Origin: Bryobacterales bacterium
Lineage (GTDB): Bacteria; Acidobacteriota; Terriglobia; Bryobacterales; Bryobacteraceae
Reading direction: 5' to 3'
Length of the DNA stretch: 8,247 nt
Assembly: GCA_025462985.1 (NCBI GenBank)
Contig: JAOAPP010000079.1
Location: 1 to 8,247, forward strand
Every line of letters begins with the position of its first letter. The stretch's first letter is position 1. The notes beneath the pieces are model-generated. The model had not been told where the DNA came from. It did not search any database and worked only from the letters and a program-made list of their open reading frames with translations. A program made the translations under genes and the position numbers. Of the stretch, positions 1 through 7,115 are shown in pieces.

Positions 1-128
1 CACGGCACGGTCGCCAGGGTGTGCCGGCAGCGATCTCCCTGGAGCGACGAACTCAGCCCGGTCGTCAGGCAGGCAAGATTACGGTTGTAAATCGCGCGGA
101 CGTTCCTCAGATCAAACGCCCCGATCAT
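1..128 (-). CDS. Weak partial minus-strand reading frame, unidentified
   Basis: Reading the minus strand from an ATG at 128-126 gives 42 codons without a stop before the left edge. The peptide begins MIGAFDLRNVRAIYNRNLAC. I recognise no domain in it. The only support is that its ATG overlaps the TGA of the minus-strand frame to its right in an ATGA arrangement, as in translationally coupled genes. Chance is a real alternative: the frame is short, truncated and has no clear Shine-Dalgarno of its own. Plus-strand frames across the same bases look no more convincing. Confidence 0.15.
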   Translation of the reverse strand, partial: MIGAFDLRNVRAIYNRNLACLTTGLSSSLQGDRCRHTLATVP

Positions 129-388
129 CTGGCCCAGCGTGCCTCGTCAGCAAGCCAGATGGGGAACGAACAAGGACAACAGGTTTCCGCCGATTCGGCG
201 ACCAGTTTCAGGAGAGAGCTCAGCGCCATGGAGCCCAAAACCCAGAGTATCCCTAACGGATTGTAACTGATAACGGCAACACTAACCCCGGCCAGCACGA
301 GCAGGGCCATTCGCAAGAATACCTGCTCACTAGTCGAATCTGGTTGACACCAGCCCAGTATTTTTGGTAGTGTCAACCAGAAGTCCAT
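125..388 (-). CDS. Possible small membrane protein (hypothetical, weak)
   Basis: This minus-strand frame encodes up to 87 residues. Its middle is hydrophobic, with two possible membrane segments at about residues 27-42 and 44-61. The C-terminal third is polar and contains a CCPC cysteine cluster. The upstream ATG (388) would place the receptor promoter palindrome inside the gene. An internal ATG at residue 27 (310-308) would give a 61-residue protein and leave the palindrome in the divergent intergenic space, which is more economical. Neither start has a strong ribosome binding site. I do not recognise the family. It may be a degraded remnant or a chance frame. The stop overlaps the next minus-strand ATG by ATGA. 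Confidence 0.25.
   Translation of the reverse strand: MDFWLTLPKILGWCQPDSTSEQVFLRMALLVLAGVSVAVISYNPLGILWVLGSMALSSLLKLVAESAETCCPCSFPIWLADEARWAR
339..381. repeat. Perfect 12-bp inverted repeat over the receptor promoter
   Basis: The left arm at 339-350 (tctggttgacac) and right arm at 370-381 (gtgtcaaccaga) are exact reverse complements, separated by 19 bases. The left arm contains the TTGACA -35 hexamer and the right arm overlaps the presumed -10 region. Arm centres are about 31 bases apart, near three helical turns, so two regulator dimers or one tetramer could bind the same face of the DNA. The tail downstream is not a run of T, so a terminator is unlikely. An operator is my preferred reading, by inference only. 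Confidence 0.6.
344..373 (+). promoter_or_regulatory. Candidate sigma70-type promoter for the receptor gene
   Basis: A perfect TTGACA (344-349) lies 18 bases upstream of TAGTGT (368-373), which is preceded by TG at 365-366 as in extended -10 promoters. The -10 hexamer itself matches consensus at only three positions. Transcription would begin near 380, giving a leader of about 38 bases. That leader contains a GGGGAG ribosome binding site at 401-406. Both promoter elements are embedded in the inverted repeat at 339-381, so a bound regulator would occlude them. Confidence 0.4.
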
Positions 389-417
389 AGTGCTTTTCTA
401 GGGGAGTAAAAACCTTG

Positions 418-3400
418 ATGTTTAGATTCCGCGCGACCCTCTGGGTCGCTCTGCTCTTTTTGTGCCTGCTTTGTCCGATAGCTTTCGCACAAACCTATCG
501 CGCTCAAATCCGAGGCCTCATTACCGATGAGACCAACTCTGCCATGACCGGCGCATCAGTGACGCTGGCAAATATCAACACCGGGGTCAATGTGACCCGG
601 CAAACCGATACCTCCGGCCTGTACATCTTTGATTACGTCGAACCGGGAACCTACCGGGTCTCCGTCCAGGCGCCAGGTTTTGGAAATTTCGTTCAGGAGA
701 ACGTGGTCGTTCAGTCCGGCGGCGACGTGACCGTCAATGCGACGTTGAGGCCAGGAGCTTTGCAGCAAAGTGTGACTGTCGAAGCCACTCCGCCGGCAGT
801 CGAATTCAATTCCACCAACCAGGAATTGACAATCGATACCAAAATGGCGAACGATACGCCGAGACTCGATCGAAACCCGTTCAAGCTGACTCTACTGGAA
901 CCCGCCGCCATCAACACGCGCGGCGAAATGCAGCCGTTCAACTCCTGGGCGGCAAATAGTGTCGATCTGGGCGGTGGAACCAACCTTCGCAATGATCTCT
1001 TAGTCGATGGCGCACCCATCGGCATCGGTCATAAGAACGCCTACCCGCCCAATCAGGATGCAGTCCAGGAGACGATCGTCGCGCAGAACAGCGTAGACGC
1101 CGAGTCGGGTCACAGCGCCGGCGGCATCATCAGCGTCACCACTAAAGGTGGCACTAATGATTGGCATGGAAACATCTTCTATCTCGGCCGCTACCCATGG
1201 CTGAGCGCGAAAGCTGACCGAACACAGAATGTGTTGAACGCGCAGCGCCAGAACATGTTCGGCGGAACCCTCGGGAATCCTATCTGGAAGAACAAGATCT
1301 TTAACTTTGTTTCTCTCGAATACTGGAAGATCGCGTCTCCGTCGGGCTATACGAGAACGGTTCCCACCGCTTTGGAGCGCACAGGTGATTTCTCCCAAAC
1401 GGTAGGCGCCGATGGGACCTTGCGCACGATCTACAACCCGTTTATCCCGCCCGATGCGAATGGCAATCGCACGCCTTTCGCGGGCAACAAGATTCCGGGC
1501 AATCTGATCGACCCGCTCGCGGCGAAACTGGCGGGCTATCTGTGGGATCCCAACAATCCTGGGGTTGGCTATAACCACCAGAACAACTATCAAAAAGGCG
1601 GCTCCGACGCTTATGACTATTACAATTGGTCGGACCGGGTGGACTATGTCGTCAATGACAAGTGGCGCATCTCAGGGATGTATGGCCGCTACCATACCAC
1701 TGATTTAAACACCGATCCAACGCCGAACAAGTCCCCTCTCTTCATTCCGTCCGGAAGCGAGCGCGGCGCCAATCAGGCGATCGGAGACGCCGTATGGTCG
1801 GCCACCCCCAGCACTGTCGTGAACTTCCACGGCGACTGGTACAACCTGGTCGATGCCTTCGCATCAACTCCCCTCACGAACGGATGGGCCGGCATCTGGC
1901 CCAACGGAAACACCTTCTACAATTCGTATCAGGGCGTTTCCACGGGAGTGCCGATCTACTATCCCAATATCAACATCGGCGGTTCCGGATTCGGCGGAAC
2001 GGGTTATGTCTGGGATCAACGGCCAGCAGCCGAATCCTTCAGCGTGAAGGCCTCTCAACAGCGCGGTTCGCACTACTTAAAGGCTGGGTTCGAATATCGC
2101 CGCAGCGGCGGCCCGACCCTGGTCAGCGGAACCTCCACGTTCGCCTTCAATCAGAATGCGACCGCAAACAACTATGTCGCACCCAACTTGAACCAGTCCG
2201 GTGATGCCTTCGCAAGCTTCCTGCTGGGCGCTCTAGATCCGTCATCGCAGATGGTTGGCGGTCCGGCCCCCAATCCGCTGTCCGATTTCTTTGGGTTTTA
2301 CATCGGAGACGACTGGAAGGTTTCGCGCAAGGTGACCATCAATTTCGGTCTCCGCGACGAATACGAAACGGCCTGGCACGATCCGGCGCACAATCTCTCA
2401 CGTGGCCTCGATCTCACCGCTGCGGATCCCGCCATCGCGGCAAATCCGCCTCAAATGCCACAGCAGGTTCTCAACATCGTCGGCACGAACTCCTATAAGT
2501 ACAACGGACTATGGCAGTTCACCGATAACCAGCATTCTGGAATGTGGAATGCGCCGAAGTTGAACCTTCAACCCCGCTTCGGGGTCGCTTATCGCCTCAA
2601 CGATAAGACAGCGCTTCGGTTTGGATACGCCATGTACACGGTGCCAAGCGAGTTCAATTTCGCCAACACGCCCTCCGGTGTTTCCGGTTACGAGGCTCTT
2701 AATTTCCTTGAACCGCCCTACCTGGGACTCACGTCCCTGCAACCGGTAGCTTCCCCCCTCACGGGCGTTCCGCAGGCCACTCTGTCGAATCCCTATCCGG
2801 CGAGCAATCCGCTCATCCCACCCACCGGCAAGAGTGTCGGAACCAACCTGGGCCGCGGCGGCCAGAGTCTCATCTACTATCCGACCTACTTCGAAAAAGC
2901 CTACAATCACCGTCTCAACCTGACAGTTGAACATCAGCTTCCCGGACAACTTGTCGCGTCAGTCACCTACTTCAGAAACTTTGGGAATCAGCACTACACC
3001 AAGTCCATCAACAACGTGGATCCGGCCATCCTGACCCAGTATCAAGGCGCCCTGAACCAGACGGTCAAAAACCCGTTCTACCATTACCTGAACCCAACGC
3101 TCATCCCTGGGCCGCTGTACAACCAGCCCACCGTGTCATTGGGTTCCCTTCTGACTCCGTTTCCGCTCTACGGCAACATCTATCAGCTAGGTACGCTGGG
3201 AGCCGGCGAACAGTATCAGGATCTGGAAGTCAAGCTGCAGAAGAGGTTCAGCCAGGGCTACAACTTCCTGTTCGGCTACATCTACATTCGTGAAAAGTAT
3301 CAGCAGTACTTCAACGATCAGGAACAGTTTCTGGACAAGATGTCGTGGCAGGCAAGCGACCAGCCGCATCACCGCATCACTGCCGCAGGCAGCTACGAAC

Positions 3401-3921
3401 TTCCGATCGGAAAGGGCAAACACTTCCTCTCCGCAATGCCGCGCGTAGCGGACGCCCTCCTCGGTGGCTGGCAGGTTACCGGCGTGTTGACGTATAACAC
3501 TGGCGACTACCCCCGTTTTGGCAATCTGATCGTGGTCAGCAATCCATGTCAGAACGTTCCGGCAGGGCACTATTTCAATCCAGCCGCCTTTCAGCCGCTG
3601 TCCGCAAACGGCCAGACTTACACTCTCCGCACCAATCCGCTGCAGTACTCCTGCATCACCGGGCCGAGTTTCTTCGACCTGGACGCGAGTATCTTGAAGA
3701 ACGTCCACATCACCGAAAAGTGGCAAGGACAGCTCAAGATGACTGCTTACAACGCTACGAACAAGCTGAACTATGGCGACCCGAACCTGGACGTTAACAG
3801 CCAGGCGTTCGGCCAGGCGCTGTACCAAGGCGCCCCCGCCGGGCAGTTCGGCGGGCAGACTGCGACCTACGGCAATCAGGCCGGTCGACAAATAGAGCTG
3901 GGCTTCCGGCTGATATTCTGA
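418..3921 (+). CDS. Oar-like TonB-dependent outer-membrane receptor with carboxypeptidase-regulatory-like domain
   Basis: This 1167-residue outer-membrane protein probably binds or imports a large substrate. Residues 1-24 are a Sec signal peptide (hydrophobic core, cleavage after AFA). Residues 27-112 form a carboxypeptidase-regulatory-like beta-sandwich with the typical DTSGLYIF and EPGTYRVSV strands. Residues about 115-250 are the plug, with LLVDGAPI and the family hallmark SGHSAGGIISVTTKGGTNDWHG. The rest is a long beta-barrel ending RQIELGFRLIF, whose terminal Phe fits a BamA signal. No clear TonB box is visible, which is common in this family. ATG 418 is preferred; an in-frame TTG at 415 is possible, and GGGGAG at 401-406 is 11 or 8 bases upstream respectively. 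The gene stands alone between its own promoter and terminator. Family assignment is secure; the substrate is unknown. Confidence 0.95.
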   Translation: MFRFRATLWVALLFLCLLCPIAFAQTYRAQIRGLITDETNSAMTGASVTLANINTGVNVTRQTDTSGLYIFDYVEPGTYRVSVQAPGFGNFVQENVVVQSGGDVTVNATLRPGALQQSVTVEATPPAVEFNSTNQELTIDTKMANDTPRLDRNPFKLTLLEPAAINTRGEMQPFNSWAANSVDLGGGTNLRNDLLVDGAPIGIGHKNAYPPNQDAVQETIVAQNSVDAESGHSAGGIISVTTKGGTNDWHGNIFYLGRYPWLSAKADRTQNVLNAQRQNMFGGTLGNPIWKNKIFNFVSLEYWKIASPSGYTRTVPTALERTGDFSQTVGADGTLRTIYNPFIPPDANGNRTPFAGNKIPGNLIDPLAAKLAGYLWDPNNPGVGYNHQNNYQKGGSDAYDYYNWSDRVDYVVNDKWRISGMYGRYHTTDLNTDPTPNKSPLFIPSGSERGANQAIGDAVWSATPSTVVNFHGDWYNLVDAFASTPLTNGWAGIWPNGNTFYNSYQGVSTGVPIYYPNINIGGSGFGGTGYVWDQRPAAESFSVKASQQRGSHYLKAGFEYRRSGGPTLVSGTSTFAFNQNATANNYVAPNLNQSGDAFASFLLGALDPSSQMVGGPAPNPLSDFFGFYIGDDWKVSRKVTINFGLRDEYETAWHDPAHNLSRGLDLTAADPAIAANPPQMPQQVLNIVGTNSYKYNGLWQFTDNQHSGMWNAPKLNLQPRFGVAYRLNDKTALRFGYAMYTVPSEFNFANTPSGVSGYEALNFLEPPYLGLTSLQPVASPLTGVPQATLSNPYPASNPLIPPTGKSVGTNLGRGGQSLIYYPTYFEKAYNHRLNLTVEHQLPGQLVASVTYFRNFGNQHYTKSINNVDPAILTQYQGALNQTVKNPFYHYLNPTLIPGPLYNQPTVSLGSLLTPFPLYGNIYQLGTLGAGEQYQDLEVKLQKRFSQGYNFLFGYIYIREKYQQYFNDQEQFLDKMSWQASDQPHHRITAAGSYELPIGKGKHFLSAMPRVADALLGGWQVTGVLTYNTGDYPRFGNLIVVSNPCQNVPAGHYFNPAAFQPLSANGQTYTLRTNPLQYSCITGPSFFDLDASILKNVHITEKWQGQLKMTAYNATNKLNYGDPNLDVNSQAFGQALYQGAPAGQFGGQTATYGNQAGRQIELGFRLIF

Positions 3922-3949
3922 CGGCTGACCAGTTACGCCTCATCTCGAG

Positions 3950-3984
3950 ACGGGGGAGTGCTTTCGGGCATTCCCCCGTTTTCG
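3950..3984 (+). terminator. Rho-independent terminator after the receptor gene
   Basis: Arms 3950-3961 (acgggggagtgc) and 3968-3979 (gcattcccccgt) form a 12-bp GC-rich stem with a single G-U wobble and a six-base loop (tttcgg). The stem is followed by TTT, then CG and TTT. It lies 28 bases after the receptor stop codon. It separates the receptor gene from the downstream CRTAC1-TPR unit, which must therefore have its own promoter. Confidence 0.85.
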
Positions 3985-3991
3985 TTTAGCA

Positions 3992-4020
3992 CTGAGGTAC
4001 GCAAACCCAAACTTTGTAAT
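3992..4020 (+). promoter_or_regulatory. Candidate promoter of the CRTAC1-TPR unit
   Basis: TGTAAT at 4015-4020 matches the -10 consensus at five of six positions. It lies 17 bases after CTGAGG (3992-3997), a poor -35 that keeps only the central TGA. Transcription would start near 4027, leaving a leader of only a handful of bases before the ATG at 4034. A second, weaker -10-like TTGTAT follows at 4021-4026. Some promoter is required here because a strong terminator lies just upstream. Confidence 0.3.
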
Positions 4021-4033
4021 TTGTATTCAGAGC

Positions 4034-5794
4034 ATGTCACTCACCAGGCGCAGCCTTCTTCAACTCCTGGCAAACACATCCATAGCCGCGGCCGCCGTTC
4101 AGCAGCAAACTCCAAGCAATCAGGGAATGGCCTCTCGTCACGTCACCGCCGCTCCGCGCGGCAAGTCGTCCGGGCTTCCCTTCTATTCGCGATTCACTGA
4201 TATCGCGCCCAGCGCTGGCCTGCGGCACGCCTCCATCTGCGGTCATGCCGACCGCGCCGATTACGTCATCGAAGCGATGGGTTGCGGGGTGGCCTTCTTC
4301 GACTACGACAACGACGGCTGGCTCGACATCCTGGTTCTCTCCAGTTCGCGTTTCGAGGATCCGCCGACAGAGGCATCCAGCCGGCTCTATAAGATCAATC
4401 GGGACGGCACGTTCACGGACGTCACGGAGAAAGCCGGCCTGTTCGGGAATCACTACGCCTTCGGCGTGACCGTCGGCGACTTCAACAATGATGGATTCGA
4501 AGATCTCTTCATCACTGGCTGGCCGCAAAATACGCTTTACCGCAACAACGGAAACGGAACGTTTACGGATATCACGCAATCTGCGGGCCTGTTAAGCGCA
4601 GAGTCGCGATTCGGTACCGGATGCACGTTCCTCGATTTTGACCGGGATGGAAAGCTCGATCTCTTTGTCTCGAACTATGTCACTTTCGACATTAAGTCAG
4701 TTCCACGCGCCGGCCATTCGAAAGAGTGCAATGCGGAAGGTGTTTTCTGCGGACCGCGCGGATTGCCCTATGGCCGCCATTCTCTGTACCGAAACAACGG
4801 CGATGGCACCTTCACTGATATAAGCGATGCTTCGGGCATCGGCAAAGTGGAAGGCGGCTATGGGCTGACGGCTGTCGCGGCGGACTTCGATAATGACGGT
4901 TGGCCCGATATCTATCTGGCTTGCGACTCCACGCCGAGTCTGTATTTCTCCAATAACCACAACGGGACATTCACTGAGCAGGGCCTCGATCGAGGCGTGG
5001 CGTTGAGCGAAGACGGAATGACGCAGGCCGGTATGGGGATCGGCGTTGGCGACCTGCGACTATCCGGCGCACTCGATCTCGTCAAAACGCACTTCGCAGC
5101 CGACACTCCGGCCGTTTACGCAAACACTGGGAAAGGGGAGTTTCGCGACGACACGCTACGCTCCGGCCTCGGTATCGAAACTCGATTCATCAGTTGGGGC
5201 GTGGGCGTTCAGGACCTGGACAACGACGGTCTGCCGGATATCCTGTGGGTGACCGGAGGCATCTATCCTGAAATGCGTAACAAGCCAGACGAGCCCTATC
5301 TGGGTCCGCGTATCCTGTTTCGCAATCTCGGGAATGGCCGCTTCGAAGAATTGATGGGAGAAGCCGGACCCGGCATTCAGGCTCTTCATTGCAGCCGCGG
5401 CTGCGCGTTCGGAGATTTCGACAACGATGGCGATATGGATGTACTCATCATGAATGTCAACGAGCCGCCCTCTTTGTTGCGTAATGACGTAACGGGAAAA
5501 GGACACTGGATCAAAGTCAAGCTGACTGGCGTCAAGTCAAACCGAAGTGCGCTGGGCGCTCGGGTCACAGTTCGTTACGATGGCAAGACCTGCACACAGG
5601 AAGTATTGGGCCAGTCCTCCTACTTGTCGGTAAACGATCGGCGTTTGCATTTCGGGCTTGGGTCTGCAACCTCGGTTGAACTCGAAGTTCGCTGGCCATC
5701 CGGCGCGCAGGAGCGCATGGTGAAGGTGGCCGTCGATCGGCTGATCCATGTCACAGAAGGTGCAGGAATAACGGACGAGCAGAAATTCGGATGA
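4034..5794 (+). CDS. CRTAC1 family protein: Tat-exported FG-GAP/VCBS beta-propeller with ASPIC/UnbV domain
   Basis: This 586-residue protein is predicted to be exported. Residues 3-10 (LTRRSLLQ) resemble the twin-arginine motif and precede a short alanine-rich hydrophobic stretch, so Tat export is likely. Six calcium-binding propeller loops of the form DxDxDGxxD are visible at residues 90, 149, 201, 284, 394 and 461. A seventh, degenerate one is at 339-348, consistent with a seven-bladed propeller. Residues about 505-575 match the ASPIC/UnbV domain (SALGARVTV, LGLGSA-type strand, VRWPSGAQE). The family resembles integrin-alpha propellers and probably binds protein or carbohydrate outside the cytoplasm; the ligand is unknown. 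The start lacks a Shine-Dalgarno, but no better ATG exists. It overlaps the TPR gene by four bases (ATGA), so the two are probably made together. Confidence 0.92.
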   Translation: MSLTRRSLLQLLANTSIAAAAVQQQTPSNQGMASRHVTAAPRGKSSGLPFYSRFTDIAPSAGLRHASICGHADRADYVIEAMGCGVAFFDYDNDGWLDILVLSSSRFEDPPTEASSRLYKINRDGTFTDVTEKAGLFGNHYAFGVTVGDFNNDGFEDLFITGWPQNTLYRNNGNGTFTDITQSAGLLSAESRFGTGCTFLDFDRDGKLDLFVSNYVTFDIKSVPRAGHSKECNAEGVFCGPRGLPYGRHSLYRNNGDGTFTDISDASGIGKVEGGYGLTAVAADFDNDGWPDIYLACDSTPSLYFSNNHNGTFTEQGLDRGVALSEDGMTQAGMGIGVGDLRLSGALDLVKTHFAADTPAVYANTGKGEFRDDTLRSGLGIETRFISWGVGVQDLDNDGLPDILWVTGGIYPEMRNKPDEPYLGPRILFRNLGNGRFEELMGEAGPGIQALHCSRGCAFGDFDNDGDMDVLIMNVNEPPSLLRNDVTGKGHWIKVKLTGVKSNRSALGARVTVRYDGKTCTQEVLGQSSYLSVNDRRLHFGLGSATSVELEVRWPSGAQERMVKVAVDRLIHVTEGAGITDEQKFG

Positions 5795-7011
5795 ATCGGA
5801 ATCGTGCATGTGGCGTGCCTCTTCTGCTGATCGCCGCCTGTGTGTCCGTTGAAGGGCAAAGCACGCCTCTTGACCAGGCGTGGGCCTTGGCAGCGAAAGG
5901 TGAGCGAGCCCAAGCCATTAACGTCGCGCGCTCTATAGCAAAGCGGGAGCCGCGCAATGCAGACGTTCACCTCTTCTTAGGAAGCCTTCTCGTCGAAGAG
6001 GGCCAAGGTCCGGAAGCAATCGATCAACTGACAGAGGCCGTTCGACTGCGCCCGAACTCGTCCGAAGCCTGGAATGCTCTCGGTGAGGCATACAACGCTT
6101 TCGGCGATTCCAAGAACGCACGTGAACCATTTGAGCAGGCCGTGCGCCTCAATCCAAAATTCGGCGTGGCTCAAGCAAATCTGGGCGCAGTGCTGTTGCA
6201 TCAAGGAGAGCCCGCCGCCGCCGCGACGCATCTGGATACGGCCATCCGATTACTCGGTCGTTCCCCTGATGCTGGAGAGCCGCATTATCTTCGCGCCAGG
6301 ATCTGCACCGTAATGGGACAAACAGAGGATGCCGCGACTCATCTGGAACAGGCCGTCGCATTGCGCCCCGATTTCGCCGAGGCCTGGTCCGACCTGGGGC
6401 AAGCTCGTAAAGCGAGGCTGGACACGGCAGGAGCCTTGGCCGCCTACGAACGCGCGGTGAAGCTGAATCCGGACGATGCGGTTGCCCAATATCGACTCGG
6501 CGCTGAGTATCTGCACCAAGATCAACTCGTTTCGGCAATCACTCATCTTCAGGCGGCATACCAGCTCGCTCCAGATGACCAGTCCACGTTGAATGCTCTG
6601 CAAACCGCGCTTCGTCAAAACGGTCAGATGGAGGAAGCCGCCGCGGTAAAGCAAAAGCTCACGGAGGTTCTGCGCAACCGCGACCAGAAAAGTCAGCTTG
6701 CACTGAAGGCGCTGAAGCTGAACAATCAGGGAGCGGATCTGGAACGCACAGGCAAATTACAGGAAGCGGTCGAGAAGTATCGGGAAGCGTTAGATCTCCA
6801 ACCGGATCACAACGGGTTTCGCGTGAACTATGCCGTCGCGCTGCTGCGCACAGGCCACTGGACGGACGGACTCAACCAGTTGCATGAGGCCCTGCAGCGC
6901 CATCCTGACGATCACGATATCCAGGTCGCGCTGAAGGATGCGCTCTCGCAAGCCCCGCCCGACACGCTTCCTGCGTGGGCGATGCGGGCGCAACCCGCCA
7001 CTCAGCACTAA
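5791..7011 (+). CDS. Exported TPR-repeat protein coupled to the CRTAC1 gene
   Basis: This is a 406-residue helical scaffold. An N-terminal signal runs through the hydrophobic LLLIAAC. IAAC fits a lipobox with Cys17 as the lipidated residue, though ordinary signal-peptidase cleavage after VEG at 20-22 is also possible. About ten tetratricopeptide repeats follow, at roughly 28-55, 57-90, 91-124, 125-158, 162-195, 196-229, 230-263, 264-297, 306-339 and 340-373. Many end in the typical A-x-x-L-x-P-D/N turn (for example AVRLRPNS, AVKLNPDD, ALDLQPDH). TPRs mediate protein-protein contacts, and no catalytic domain is present. The ATG overlaps the upstream stop (ATGA) and has no strong ribosome binding site, implying translational coupling. 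I infer a partnership with the propeller protein; it is not shown directly. Confidence 0.9.
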   Translation: MNRNRACGVPLLLIAACVSVEGQSTPLDQAWALAAKGERAQAINVARSIAKREPRNADVHLFLGSLLVEEGQGPEAIDQLTEAVRLRPNSSEAWNALGEAYNAFGDSKNAREPFEQAVRLNPKFGVAQANLGAVLLHQGEPAAAATHLDTAIRLLGRSPDAGEPHYLRARICTVMGQTEDAATHLEQAVALRPDFAEAWSDLGQARKARLDTAGALAAYERAVKLNPDDAVAQYRLGAEYLHQDQLVSAITHLQAAYQLAPDDQSTLNALQTALRQNGQMEEAAAVKQKLTEVLRNRDQKSQLALKALKLNNQGADLERTGKLQEAVEKYREALDLQPDHNGFRVNYAVALLRTGHWTDGLNQLHEALQRHPDDHDIQVALKDALSQAPPDTLPAWAMRAQPATQH

Positions 7012-7070
7012 TCTCACCAGCGTGAAAGTGCCGTGCTCCTCAAGGAAGCTCTTCGTCTGACACGACGCTT

Positions 7071-7115
7071 GTGCTCATCGGTCAACACCGATGAGCACGT
7101 CTCTCTCTTTCTTAT
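7071..7115 (+). terminator. Perfect hairpin between convergent genes, terminator of the TPR unit
   Basis: Arms 7071-7082 (gtgctcatcggt) and 7087-7098 (accgatgagcac) are perfectly complementary over 12 bp around a four-base loop (caac). On the plus strand a pyrimidine-rich, T-containing stretch follows (tctctctctttctt), supporting termination of the TPR transcript 60 bases after its stop. On the minus strand the hairpin begins 13 bases after the stop of the DUF6496-like gene, but what follows is not T-rich, so it may only stabilise that transcript's 3' end. Confidence 0.65.

Noticed and set aside
21..266. 81-residue plus-strand frame at the left edge
   Set aside because: Polar, low-complexity sequence with no recognisable domain, no clear ribosome binding site, and it overlaps slightly better minus-strand frames.
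1000..1593. 197-residue minus-strand frame inside the receptor gene
   Set aside because: Antisense shadow of the plug and early barrel, rich in Arg/Ile/Val without domain features.
3187..3891. 234-residue minus-strand frame inside the receptor gene
   Set aside because: It lies wholly within a secure coding gene; its length is explained by codon bias and its peptide shows no domain.
3958..4200. 80-residue plus-strand frame over the terminator and the start of the CRTAC1 gene
   Set aside because: It starts within the terminator hairpin and overlaps the Tat signal of a secure gene in another frame.
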